This document shows positions 1 to 32,169 of a DNA stretch of 64,000 nt, one piece after another. Both the position numbers and the translations under genes were made by a program. Each line of letters starts with the position of its first letter. Position 1 is the stretch's first letter. The notes under the pieces are model-generated. The model worked only from the letters and a program-made list of their open reading frames with translations, searched no databases and was not told where the DNA came from. Source of the DNA: Xiphias gladius. Its lineage: Eukaryota; Chordata; Actinopteri; Istiophoriformes; Xiphiidae. Where the stretch lies: positions 8,382,517-8,446,516 of the forward strand of contig NC_053414.1 of NCBI RefSeq assembly GCF_016859285.1, written 5' to 3'.

Positions 1-463
1 GGTAAACCCTCACTTAGATCAGTTTTTTTTTTTTTCAGCTATATAATCAAATCTGAGAACCCTGCCTCATGCTCTCCACTGCTCTCTCTGTCTAGCGACG
101 GCACTTTCATGGCGACTGCTGAGCACATTCGCCTCCCTGACGACTGCACTGTTGGTTACATCGTGGACGCGCTGCTTGGTGTGGGCCTCATCCGCTCGGC
201 TTTGTTCCACTCCCACCTGGAGAACCTGGGACTGGTTTCAGACATACACAACCAGGTAGAAGCACACGCTAATATACAGACATAACACCACTGCAATTAT
301 GATCTCTGCCACTACGGATATTAAAACCATCTGAGCAACTTTGCCTATGTGTGTGTTTTTTCTTCTCCCACCAGGTTACTCTCAGCTACGGCACTGTGGA
401 AAACAGCAGAAACGCTGTCAATGTGAAAGGCCCATTTTCAGTTAATGAAGATCCTACAAGGTA

Positions 464-506
<43 letters not shown>

Positions 507-1054
507 TGTGCAGAAGCAGGTGCGCTTTTGGTTCGCCACAGGAGGAGCAGGGTTCTGTCTGAGCCGTGGCCTCGCTCTCAAGATGAAACCCTGGGCGAGG
601 TAAACCCTCACTTAGATCAGTTTTTTTTTTTTCAGCTATATAATCAAATCTGCCCTTCCTCATGCTCTCCACTGCTCTCTCTGTCTAGCGACGGCACTTT
701 CATGGCGACTGCTGAGCACATTCGCCTCCCTGACGACTGCACTGTTGGTTACATCGTGGACGCGCTGCTTGGTGTGGGCCTCATCCGCTCGGCTTTGTTC
801 CACTCCCACCTGGAGAACCTGGGACTGGTTTCAGACATACACAACCAGGTAGAAGCACACACTAATAAACAGACATAACACCACTGCAATTATGATCTCT
901 GCCACTACGGATATTAAAACCATCTGAGCAACTTTGCCTATGTGTGTGTTTTTTCGTTCTCCCACCAGGTTACTCTCAGCTACGGCACTGTGGAAAACAG
1001 CAGAAACGCTGTCAATGTGAAAGGCCCATTTTCAGTTAATGAAGATCCTACAAG
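1..1054 (+). repeat. 598-bp tandem duplication of internal lfng exons
   Basis: Base 1 is the last base of the exon whose second copy ends at 599, so the period is 598 bp. Copy 1 holds exons 96-255 and 375-460; copy 2 holds 689-848 and 969-1054. The coding parts look identical, and differences are mostly indels or small changes in the introns (for example around 52-60 versus 650-656). Splicing from the exon ending at 460 (phase 2) into the exon starting at 514 (phase 0) would shift the frame and soon meet a stop, so both copies cannot be used in series. Left extent is unknown because the window begins inside the unit. Confidence 0.9.
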
Positions 1055-1057
1055 GTA

Positions 1058-1092
<35 letters not shown>

Positions 1093-2897
1093 ACTGCATA
1101 ACAATGTGTAGAGCCAGGCCATTTTGTTACTTCATTATGCAGTAAGGGAACATAATACAAAGCTTGAAACATCTGTAACACATGATAATGAAGAATAGAA
1201 CGAGCAGAGAAGTGGATATCCACAGGAGGGGAATGGGCTTTACCAAAGCTACTGTGACAGTCATTTACTGTGATTGCTGGCCCAGCTTATTGCCTGTTTG
1301 CTTATTGCCACTTCAACACAAAATACACTGCTAACTTTGAGGAATTTCTGGGGTCCTTGTTTATTTTCCTGTCTGTGGTAATGGGCGTTGATTATCATAT
1401 TAAAATGGTGCTGTACCAGCATAAGTCTGGCAATGCAGTCCTTTGACATTGCCAGACTTATGGACAGTTTAAAAAAAAAAAAAAAAAAAAGGCGATGCAG
1501 CAGAACCAGAGATCGTGTCTTTTATTATTCCGTGCATTCTTCTTCCTCCCAAAACCTAGCACCTACGTTACCCACAATGCAACTCGACAACAGCCAAATA
1601 ACTTCACGTGAGGCTCCCTCTGGAGCCTCAAAAGGCTTAGTAGAACTTTTTACACATATGTAGTAGTGCCCCCCCCCCAGACCTCCCTTTAAGACTCAGG
1701 AGTTGAAATGATTCTTTTTAATTTTATGGACATTGACATATTGAAGATGTACTGTGTTTGTTTGATTAATAACTATAACCACTGTTTGACTGCTTTGTCA
1801 TTTATTTTGATTATTATTCTTTTTCTCTACTGATGATTTCTTTTGGAGACCAAATTGTGTTTAAATTCAACCATCAGTTGTGTAGTTTTGTAGCAAAGAT
1901 AAGATACAGTTTTGTTTTTGTTTTTTTTTAAATTAAAATATGTATTTAGAAGTGGCAAGTTTATGATCATTCTCCTGTCCGGGGTACAAATTTTAGTTTG
2001 GCTCTTTGGATAGGCCTATGTTACGTGCTAATGGAAAAAAAAAAGGGGGAAAGTTTGCTTTAGCTCGTGAACGCAGGCCCAGAGGCCTCAGTTCTTTCCA
2101 AAAGAAACAGTCTACGATGCTCAGTCGAACACAAAAGGTCGCCTTCACTGTGAATATTTACAGTACAGATGCAATAAAACATCGCTGAGAGGAACAACAT
2201 TCATGCTGACATTACAGGCAAACAAAACAATACAAAGGATAAAACATAAACTGGTCTTATCTTTGGTCTTCCTGACATTAAGGGGATTTTTTTTTTTTCT
2301 TTGTCCCCCTTCCCTTCTTTCTTTCTTGGTCCTCTGGTCAGTAATTGTATCATTGTGTATTGAATTGGGCTAATTGTGAGTATTGTACCTCGTCAATAGA
2401 CAGTGATGGCAGTGTGCCTAGAGGGTGGGAAGGAGCGCTCGAGATAATGAAATAAGCTTGGCTGACCTATTGGTGGATGGGTTCATGGAGAGGAAAAAAA
2501 AAAAAAAACAATCAGTAAGACATACAGTGTAAAGTACTTTTTAATATTTTCAACACACTCCTACAGCTGCTCGGGCTGTCTGTTTCAGGAAAAGCTTTAG
2601 TCTTAAAACGTGTACTACTGTTCTCCTTTATGTAAGCGCTTCTGATTGTGTATGTTTTACTACTATGACAAGCTTCCTGGCTTTGTTCATTGTGTGTGTG
2701 TGTGTGTGTGTGTGTGAGCGTGTGTGTGTGCGAGCGTGTGCACACGACTAATTGTATTCGCTGTTTTATTTTGAAATCCCCAGTTGGTGGCTTCCAGGCA
2801 TTGTGACACTCATTTCCCTCCCATTCTCAGGTTCAGGTCTGTCCATTGTCTGCTGTACCCAGACACTCCTTGGTGCCCCAGCCCCCGGCGACTTTAA
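1..2897 (+). CDS. lfng: Lunatic fringe (O-fucosylpeptide 3-beta-N-acetylglucosaminyltransferase), 3' part
   Basis: Fringe enzymes act in the Golgi and add GlcNAc to O-fucose on Notch EGF repeats, tuning ligand choice; lfng is a somite-clock and boundary gene. Only the C-terminal half is in the window. A consistent exon chain is 514-599 ([20 protein letters not shown]), 689-848 ([16 protein letters not shown]), 969-1054 ([17 protein letters not shown]) and 2831-2897 (LYPDTPWCP, then stop TAA at 2895-2897). Donors and acceptors are GT/AG and phases agree (2, 0, 2). The sequence is closer to LFNG than to the manic or radical paralogues as I remember them, and the nearby ttyh3 and iqce support this. 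The DxD metal-binding motif would lie upstream of the window. Exons 96-255 and 375-460 are extra tandem copies, described separately. Confidence 0.93.
1055..2830 (+). other. lfng last intron
   Basis: Intron between the penultimate and terminal lfng exons. It starts with a TG run, contains a perfect 16-bp inverted repeat at 1420-1462 followed by an A-tract, a C-tract near 1671, a long A/T-rich middle, and a second TG-rich run at about 2692-2740. No additional fringe-like exon was seen. Confidence 0.75.
1420..1462. repeat. Perfect inverted repeat (hairpin), 16-bp arms, 11-nt loop
   Basis: The left arm 1420-1435 (CATAAGTCTGGCAATG) is the exact reverse complement of the right arm 1447-1462. It lies in the last intron of lfng just before an A-tract at about 1470-1490. 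It could be the end of a small transposon-derived element or a structured RNA; the sequence alone does not decide. Confidence 0.85.
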
Positions 2898-3449
2898 CAG
2901 CCATGCAGAGACAAAGAGGGAGGGATGGACTGACGGGGAGAAGAAGTAAATGTCTCAAAAAAGATAAAGAGAAGAAGTCCCACTGCTGCCATCTTCTGAC
3001 TCCTAAAGAATCTCCAAAACACTTGTGCATACAGCTGTCTTGACTTTTTAGGAGTGCGTACCGCCTCATTAGCTTGACACCTGAACTCCGACGCTGAAAA
3101 TCGTTACTTGGTGTCAAAAGGCCAGAAATTGCCACACGAGAAGAAGACGAGAAGTCAAAATTGTTGGGTGGATGAAAAATGGAGAGACAACTTTGCTATT
3201 CTTAGAAGAGAAGAAAATCTAAAGTTTGGCCTGATGGCGGCGCGAGAGGGAAAGCCAAAATCAAAAAGAGCAGAGCCTGTCACACCTGCGTCGTCTTTCT
3301 TCTGTCTAATCTCGACATTCAGCTTCAGTTGTCCTTGCCCTTTCAGTTTCAGCTCTTGTTTGTTAGCTTTAGCTGTACTCCAGCTCAGTTGTGCACTGAG
3401 TTTAGTGCTAATGTTGGTATGTAACACCGCGATGGTAACCCTGGTCTAT

Positions 3450-3560
3450 TGGCCCCGGCTTCCTGTTTACCGTACAGGCATGAAGGGGTATCAGTCTTCT
3501 CATCTGACACCTGGCACGAATGCAAAAATCCTGCTTCTCAAAATGTTGAATCACATCTTT
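3450..3560 (+). repeat. Dispersed teleost repeat, family B, fragment
   Basis: The stretch with 'tacaggcatgaaggggtatc' and 'agtcttctcatctgacacct', ending in a 'ctcaaaatgttgaa' block, matches the stronger copy at 4770-4930 in order and spacing. This is a diverged second copy of the same short interspersed element. Confidence 0.55.
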
Positions 3561-4769
3561 TAAGTCAGATAAGCAAAACCCCTTCATTTGGAGGAAGAAC
3601 TGAGAGTGAGCACCTGTGAAATGTCGGTAATAATCCTGAACCTGAAAGGTGTGTGTGTGCAAACGCAACTATTTTAAGCAGAGAAGGTCAAAGTTGAACC
3701 AAGAACTTGTCTGTAAACTTATAGTTTGCATTTAATTTCTCTTTCAAGTAAGTTTGACTGACCGGGCAGTTTGTTTAAAACCTGCATGAGCATCTCACTG
3801 CTCACGTTTCTTTATTATACTTTATTAGACTTCTCTGAAGGATGTAGATGTGTTTAGATCTCAGCTATTAACTTACAAATAATTACTGATAGAAGTGACG
3901 GGCAAAACGAGATCGCAGTTGTGACGAACGGAAATCGTTTTTTTACGTAAAGTGTCAAGTAAGTGGTAAACTTGATCAGCCGGTGGCCTAGAGTAAAAGT
4001 CAGGGGATGGCCCCAGTGACAGTAAACATTTGCACCAAATTCAGGTGTCATCCATCCAGTGCTTGCCTGGACATGTCATTTTGGACGGAAGTGTTGGACC
4101 AGCAAACAAACCCGCAGGCCGACATCTTCCTCCCTGGAGCCGAGAAGACTGATTTGAATGGCTTCTCTTTCTCCTCTCACCTTGGGTCCACTCGAAGCGG
4201 GGGTTTTATCCTCACATCCTCAAACATTTCCCATGCCCTCTCTCCACCTCCTCAGCTGTGAAAGACAATTCTTTTGAATGTATGTGAGCACTTCGCTTGG
4301 CTGCCCACTCTGCACCCCTACGTGCTCCATGGTTTGCCAGTTGTGGATTCAACACTAGGGGCTGTTGGGAGTGAACCGACGAAGCGAAGCAATCAAACAC
4401 AGAAACGCAGAAGGAATGATCAATCATTAATCATTTTTTTAGCATAATGAAGCAAAAAAACCATTTTGATGATGTTACAGAATCCAGACTCCTTTTCTGA
4501 AGTTATATTTCGTCAGTGTTCAGTATCATCCTCTCTCTGAAGTATGTTATCATGACTGTATGACTCAGCACTTTGCCGTTTTATTTCTGCTGTTTGCAAG
4601 TCAACATTTGATAAAAAAAAGCATCAAAAGAATAGTCTGATATTTGTCCAAAACAATTCCCTGTAAAGCTACAAATTGTTGTTTTAACACTTCGGTTTTT
4701 GTACAGATTAATCAAACAAGATTCTATATGTTAATTAGTGAGATTTAGAGGTGATCTGGCTACCTGTTT

Positions 4770-4930
4770 TCCCCCTGTTTCCAATATTTATGCTAAGCTA
4801 AGCTAACTGGCTGCTGTCGGTAGCTTCAATCTTTATTGTACAGGCATGAGGGCAGTATCAATCTTCTCATCTAACTCTCAGCAAGAAAGCCACTAATCAG
4901 ACTTCCCAAAATGTGGAACTATTCCTCTAA
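4770..4930 (+). repeat. Dispersed teleost repeat, family B ('gctaagctaagctaa' element)
   Basis: Contains 'atgctaagctaagctaac', then 'gtacaggcatgag', 'atcttctcatctaactctca' and 'ttcccaaaatgtggaactat' in that order. I recognise this string order as a very common percomorph short interspersed repeat. It lies within the probable lfng 3' UTR. Confidence 0.65.
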
Positions 4931-5269
4931 CAACTCTGTATGGACTATTGAGGCCTCTGTTACAAAATATCCTTCAAAAAACATGGTGGACATCACCTTT
5001 CTTTATCCATTAAAATGGGTGGATTATGATTGTTAATGATGTTGGACTAACAAAGATATTATCCCCTTCGAGGTTTTTATTGAGAAATGACTCATGTTGG
5101 GTCGTCTTCTATCTTTCTGTGCATTGAAAGCAGTTATTCTGACTGAATGAAAGATTTTAAGTTAAATTTCTTTCCCTTGTTAAATGAATGTGTATGATGA
5201 ACCATTGCTTCTGAAGCGTACATTCTCTCTCCAGTATCTGGACTGTCTGTAGACATTATGGCTGAAGTT

Positions 5270-5275
5270 AATAAA
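5270..5275 (+). terminator. Candidate lfng polyadenylation signal
   Basis: Canonical AATAAA with downstream T/GT-rich sequence (5281 onward), about 2.4 kb after the lfng stop codon. No better placed canonical hexamer was seen between 2898 and here. Confidence 0.5.
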
Positions 5276-5299
5276 GAAAAGTTTTTGGTCAAATCCTCG

Positions 5300-7140
5300 A
5301 ATGTGATCTGTGTGAGACGGTGTGCCGGGGCACTTTCAAATTGGGGTTGTTGTGGGGACGCAGCTCTGACCTTTCAACTCGGACCTTGTTTGTGAGCCTC
5401 TGGGTTCCTATCTGGAGAATCCGCTGAAACAACAGCAGCGCTCTTATCTGACTGGGCCATACACAAGGCCCCCGCGGAGATAAAGGCAGAACCAACAGGT
5501 CGGCGGAATGCATGGCACTGTGCGCGCGTGAGTGTTACGGACCCTCTCCCACTGTACGCTCAGAGACGTGTGGACCGTCGGGAGTGCTGAGACGAACAGC
5601 TACACACAGCACTGAATTTGTGAAATTATCCTGAGGTTTTACATGCTGTCGAGGGGCCACCTGCTGGCAGCGCGTGGAAACTTGAAAAGTTTTGTTGAGT
5701 AGATACAGTTCACTGCTGTTTTTGAGCTGCTTGTCCCGAGCCAATTGTTTGATTTCTCTGTTCAACTGCACATCAAAAAACCTACCTTTTTTTTTTTTAA
5801 CTAATGTTTTTCTGCCTTTCAGAAGGAGGTCAGCACAGACAGTAATAGCAGGACAGGCATGATTACTGTACCTCTTTGAGAAGCTTTGTATGCTGACTCA
5901 CGACGCACAAGAAGACCAACTCAGAATTTGAAGAGTAATACATACGACATCAACATCAACATGAGTCTCAACATAATCTTAATTTGACTGAATAATGGTT
6001 AGACTGACGGTTAAGATCCGTTTCAGTGTGGTTGGTTTTGTCTGGTGACAGTTTGAAATTTCACACATCCGCCGTGTGTCTTGTACATGTTTGCACACAC
6101 TTGAATTTTTAGGTGGCAGCTTTGGTGTCCCAGCTAGACTTCCCTGTTGTGTTGTTGGATGTCAGATGTTGATGGACAGATCCCCAGAAATTAATAGTGT
6201 GGCCTCTGGGATCTGGGTTCTTGAATGATGTACTAAAAGACCAATAGGTGGAGACAACAAAAGTTAAAAAAGAAAAAAAATGCCTGTTTGATATTTGTTA
6301 ATCATAGTGCAATACCTTTCCACGAGCCAGGAAATTAACTTGAACGGCTTGCTATTGTACTTTTGTTTTTCTAAAATTGAATATGGCAACTATGTGAAAC
6401 ACAGAATAGAGACTGACAATTTTATTAGAAGACTGGAAGTACAAAATGTAAACGATACTGTATTTGACTGATTACCATACCTGTATTTACAAAGTTAAGA
6501 AATCTGTTAAAGCTGTTTACCTCAAAGTAAAATAAATACATAAGATTTTGCTTCTCTTCTGTAAAGATACTTTACGTCCAATAGCCGCATTAAAACGAAT
6601 GGACTAGACCCTAACAAGGTTAAACCATCACATTAAATGCACTCATCATTAGTCAAGATTGATGGATGTATTTCTCCTTTCTTCTCTTGATATAATATAT
6701 AATGCATAGTTATTGATTGGCATTATTGAAATGGTGATCTCATCAATAATACAAATGATGGAAGCTGAATGTTACATAAGTGTAGTAAAGTGGGTTATGA
6801 CAAGGGGACAAAATAAAGGGGCTATAAGGGGGCTCCACGAAACATTTCACCCTCGCAGAAGAGACATTTCAGGGTTTATACTCTAGTTTTCAACCAGAGG
6901 AAATTCCGCATAGGTGAACCTCTTTGTGAGTAAAGACACCGCTGACCTGACAAGACTCTTCCAGGATTTTACAATCTATCAACTGACAATTTATGTTAAG
7001 CTTGTGGTTTTGTGCTTCCTTGGACACTAGGGTGCACTAACCCTCGAAAAAAAAGTCACCCACATGCCTCGTCAAAGTGATTAAAAAAGAAGCCACAGTC
7101 TTGATCGGTACATTAAAGTTGCTTTAATTTCTTTTTTTAA
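5300..7140. other. Intergenic sequence between lfng and ttyh3
   Basis: Convergent 3' ends flank this stretch. It is mostly A/T-rich with no coding exon that I can support. AATAAA-like strings near 6526 and 6811 could serve as alternative lfng ends. Nothing else recognised. Confidence 0.5.
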
Positions 7141-7144
7141 AACA

Positions 7145-7150
7145 TTTATT
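7145..7150 (-). terminator. Candidate ttyh3 polyadenylation signal
   Basis: TTTATT on the plus strand reads AATAAA on the minus strand, about 3.1 kb past the ttyh3 stop. Chosen mainly for UTR length, so confidence is low. Confidence 0.3.
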
Positions 7151-8137
7151 CCAGGCTGAATGATATCATTACCACAGTTTTGACATGTACATCATTAATA
7201 TCTTAGTTAAACCATCAGAAAATAAAAACAGCCATAAAAAACATTTTTTGTCTGTCACATCTGGACAGAGGTGTATTTGAAGTCCTGTAAATACCACACA
7301 CACACACGCATACGCATATTGCTGACTTTCGAACACGAGCCGAGCTCTTTTTTTCCCATCAAGTCAAACTGTACCAGGCCGGGAAAATCCCAGAAAGCAC
7401 TGCACAGGAATTCAAATACAACTTTGAGTCAGGTATGCAGACTACACTGGAATAGTTTTATTAAAACATTGCAAGACAGAGAGTCATTCACCATTAATAA
7501 GAGAGGAAAAACGCTGCTCTTGCCTTTATTCTCCTACAAAACAGCTAGCTATTATTTTATCGTTAAACTTTGATTTTTACAAGACAGAGAAAAATTAAAA
7601 AAAAAACATGTTGTGATATGAAGAGTGTTGTAGGAGTTTAAAAACATTATGAAAGGCCATTAATCAGTGACTAGTCCCACAGATCTTAACATTGTTTGCA
7701 TCAATGGTGCAAAAAAACACTGTAAAGTACTAGACCTTAGGTAGCATTGTTACCGTAACATGGACATATTCTTTCTAGTAAAATCACACATGTAAGATTG
7801 TCTCGCTTATACGAGAAGTGGTCATCGATTAATAACAAAATTTTACAATGCTGTACAGGGATGGTGGTTGAAAAGGTGTCTGAATGTTCGCGCTCCGCTC
7901 ACTCGGCTAACTACGAGATTCCAGGTTTCTCTGAAATGCAGCTACTGCCTACTACATCACCCATAATGCAAATGGTTATCAGTGTGATGTCACAGCTGCG
8001 GGAGGGCGTGCAGTTACTACAGCTCTAGATGCGAATGTAAACAGGACAAAAGTATGGAGGGATGGATTTTATATGTTACTGCAGTGTGTACTGAATGTGG
8101 ACGTGTGTCTGTACGGCATGTATGTTTTTTGTTAATA

Positions 8138-8169
<32 letters not shown>

Positions 8170-9474
8170 AGGGCATTTGCAGCGTCTGTGTAGAAATGAC
8201 TCAGACACGCTGATCACCGTACTTACACACAGTAACACTACGATAGAGCAATAGCCAACCACACTCCAGTGATGTCACACACACAGGTTCACGACTACAG
8301 TTTTTTTATACACTGTACACAGAGTTTTAGAGCGGGAGGAAAAACCACTGGCAGTGTTCCAGGCAGTGTGTTTTACATCTCCATCTTGCAAAGTCACCTT
8401 GAAGGGGAATTTGTGCTTGTGAGTATAAAAAAAGAAAAAGACTCACTACTGGTGGCTGAAGGTCGACTCACGGTCAACGGTTAACAAAATAAAAGTACAG
8501 GAAGAAAGAAACAATAGTATAGAAGAAAGAAACAGAATACCACAGTTGGTCAAAGAATTACATCCCGAATGTCAGAATATGATGAAAGGTAAAAAAAACA
8601 CCCACTGTCCCTAATTCTGAAACACATAACATTATTTATCAGGGACATGATTTTCTTCAGGTTTTGGGGCACAACTTTCTGTTCGGTAATGACGGAAAGC
8701 ATTTTTGAACTGTTTTTTATATGCCTGATCACATCCCTGAATGAAAACAAAACATAATAAGTAACAAAAAATTTTCCGTTCCTCCTCAGTGCTGATCGTT
8801 TTCAAGGACCTTAACTGACTTACATAGCACCTGGAAAATGTGTACTCGCAATTATCCGTCCATCGCTTCTTTTTTCAAGTGTCTGTCCTGTTCCCCTTTT
8901 ATTTACAGTCACAGGGAAAACATTCCAGATAAGGTTTTTTCCCTTTTTTGAGACATCTGGAGGCAGACATTTTTATAATATAGTTTTTTGGCACAGGTTA
9001 AGCCTTCTTATGTCCCCCATCTCTCGCTCCATTTCCCAAAGGCTTCAAAGCAGTTATTCCACATCCGGATTCCTGGCTCATATTCAAAAATGCATTAAGT
9101 GACACGCACACTGCATGTGCACGTAAACAAGTTCGGTGAGGGACGTGGACACTTTTCAAACTCATGATTCAAGTCTTAGTTAGATGACAATGTTCAGCTA
9201 AAGCGCGAATGTGGATGTGGTGCTAGTTTCTATCTAAACATGGCTTTCTGATTCACTGGCTTATTATTTATACCGATTAATGTTCAGTTAGACTATCTGC
9301 CTATTTGTGTCTGTGTGTGTTTGTATGGGGGATACAGCAAAAATTTCCATAATAAACACGCAGCACACCACATTACCAGTAATGATTCAACAGTCTACTC
9401 TTCATGAAATCAGAATAAAGCACGTTTACTATTTACAGCTCTGTACAGTGTGTGTGTGTGTGCGTGTACATACT

Positions 9475-9745
9475 TGTACGTCTATCTTTGTGAGGACCAC
9501 AGATTTATATACCTCAGCGAGTGAGGACATTTCGGCCGGTCCTCACTCGCTGACACACCTTCGAAGGGCTGTTTGAGGGTTAAGACTTGGTTTCAGGGTT
9601 CAGGTTTGAATTAAGTTTAGGGTTGGGGTTAGGCATTTAGTCGTAATGGTTAAGGTAAGGGGCTACGGAATTATGTCAATGAGTGTCTTCACAACTAATG
9701 TAAGACGTGTGTGTGGGTGTCTGTCTGTGTGTGTGTGTGTGTGTC
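9475..9745 (+). repeat. Dispersed GGGTTA-type repeat, family D, copy 1
   Basis: A run of GGTT(A/C)-type words ('gggttaagacttggttt', 'agggttggggttaggcattt', 'atggttaaggtaagg') leads into 'ggctacggaattatgtcaat' and then a TG microsatellite. The same blocks in the same order recur at 54905-55175, so this is one repeat family and not telomeric sequence. Confidence 0.7.
9515..9552. repeat. Perfect 14-bp inverted repeat with 10-nt loop
   Basis: CAGCGAGTGAGGAC at 9515-9528 is exactly reverse-complementary to 9539-9552, with loop 9529-9538. It is G/C-rich for the region and sits at the start of the family D repeat. It could form a stable hairpin if transcribed. Confidence 0.8.
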
Positions 9746-10254
9746 TGTTGGAGTTGAGTGGTGAGATTGGCGTAGCTGTCTCCACTGGAGGGCAGTGTAG
9801 AGATCCCAGTGGGTAGGAGATATTTGGAGAATAGAAGATTCTGTGGCAACAGAGCCAAGGTTTACGTTGCTGTGCATTATGGGTATGTGGGCTGATCCAT
9901 CACAACAGTGGTGGAATGAGCAGCCCGGGATGTGCTTTTACGAAGAAGAGGAGAAGTAGAAAGGATGGGCTTTGACGGTTTGGTTTTTTGGATAATTATC
10001 AGTGAGGAGTAGAAGTTGACCTTCAAAGTGCAGTCCTTTACTGAGGTGCTTTGTTGATGAGTTCTGGCTTGCTGTGTTGTTTCTGGTGAATCGGTTTTAG
10101 TGAAATTCAGTGGACCTTGATAAAATGGGGTCCCGTTGGTGCATAAAGTGCTCAGCTCTGGGTGAGCTCTGGTGAGCGCTGTGTTGGGTCTTGTTGTTTG
10201 GCTGTGAGAACTGTATTCAGGCAGTATTGGGGTGGACTGATGCGGCTCTGGTAT

Positions 10255-31107
<20,853 letters not shown>

Positions 31108-31168
31108 CCTGATGCAGCTACCTGCTGGCTGTACACTTCACTCAATAACCCGATTCCTCACGCAGACG

Positions 31169-32160
31169 CTGTAAAGAAATTCACGACCAATGTGAGTTAA
31201 CGGGGCACAAGAAATTACTTCATGTACAATTCACACTTCCTGTCACGGCCATTGCAGAACTGGGAAACAGCCAGTATCAGTGTAGTTTCGACCAGACATA
31301 TTAAGCAAGATGAAGGTACAGTATCCACCGTCCTTACTACTAATACTGTTTACCACCAAAATCTCCAAACCTGCTTCCTTCACTGCAGTAATTACTGATG
31401 ACTGACATTATTACAAGGCCTGCGTGATGATTTATCAGTGATTAGTCACTAACAGTGATGGAACAAACATGTTGATCAACACTAACGTGCCAAAATATTG
31501 CATGAAACCTTTTCCCATTAGTTAGGAGTACATTTACAAAGTATTACTGTTTGATAAATGTCTCATATCCTATAAATTTCACCCGATAATTGCTTATTTA
31601 ATGATTTGCACTGATAGAAAAGACTTCAGTTGTGAAACACCGGGTGTCCTTTCTCCCTAATGTGCATATCCGTACCTACCAATGACATACCTGTACATGT
31701 TGCAGTGTGTGTGTGTGGTTAAAAGGGCTAAAACACTGTAATATGACACACTGTTTTCATGTCAGTTTTCTTTTAAATTCTATTATACTGAAAGTCTTTC
31801 ATAATTAATTGGATAAATGTGATCATTTGACATTTAAGGGCTGTTTTCCTTTACAGTTGCTTGTGTATTGTGGGTTTACTGCCTTCCAATTTGGCATGTA
31901 ATGTGTCCGTATCATGATAATCGTGGGCAATATATTACTGTCATAAAACAGCTCACTTGTCATTCTCACTCTTAACACCAATTAAAGGATTAAATTGTTA
32001 AAAAAAAAAAAGCCCATTGTAAGCAAATATTAAACCTATGAAGTCATACTGTGTTTTGACATACTGTGAATAGCATGACATTAGCATGGCTGACAGCTAC
32101 CTCGCATCACCCAATTTACGCCAATGCTTTAAAACAAAAAAACAAAAAAAAACAACACAC
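31169..32160 (-). other. Probable ttyh3 5' UTR intron
   Basis: On the minus strand a good acceptor (TTTCTTTACAG) ends at about 31169, 61 bases before the ttyh3 ATG. This suggests that the first coding exon starts at 31168 and that a non-coding exon lies upstream in the CpG-rich region. The stretch is A/T-rich with no coding potential. Confidence 0.45.
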
Positions 32161-32169
32161 AGGCTTCGT

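Larger units (their letters stand above)
2898..5300 (+). other. Probable lfng 3' UTR
   Basis: Follows the lfng stop codon directly and contains no credible coding exon. AATAAA at 5270-5275 followed by a T- and GT-rich stretch is the first good polyadenylation context. Two diverged copies of a teleost dispersed repeat are embedded (about 3450-3560 and 4770-4930). The extent as UTR is inference. Confidence 0.5.
7141..10254 (-). other. Possible ttyh3 3' UTR
   Basis: Lies directly downstream of the ttyh3 stop codon at 10255 on the minus strand. A minus-strand AATAAA sits at 7145-7150, which would give a UTR of about 3.1 kb, comparable with the long 3' UTR of mammalian TTYH3. TG runs at 8142-8167 and 9720-9743, a dispersed GGGTTA-type repeat at 9475-9745 and a 14-bp hairpin at 9515-9552 lie inside. 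The 3' end is an inference; other TTTATT strings, for example near 7527, are possible. Confidence 0.35.

Noticed and set aside
9600-9660. Interstitial telomeric repeat
   Set aside because: GGGTTA-like words are irregular and the flanks are shared with 54905-55175, so this is a dispersed repeat family.
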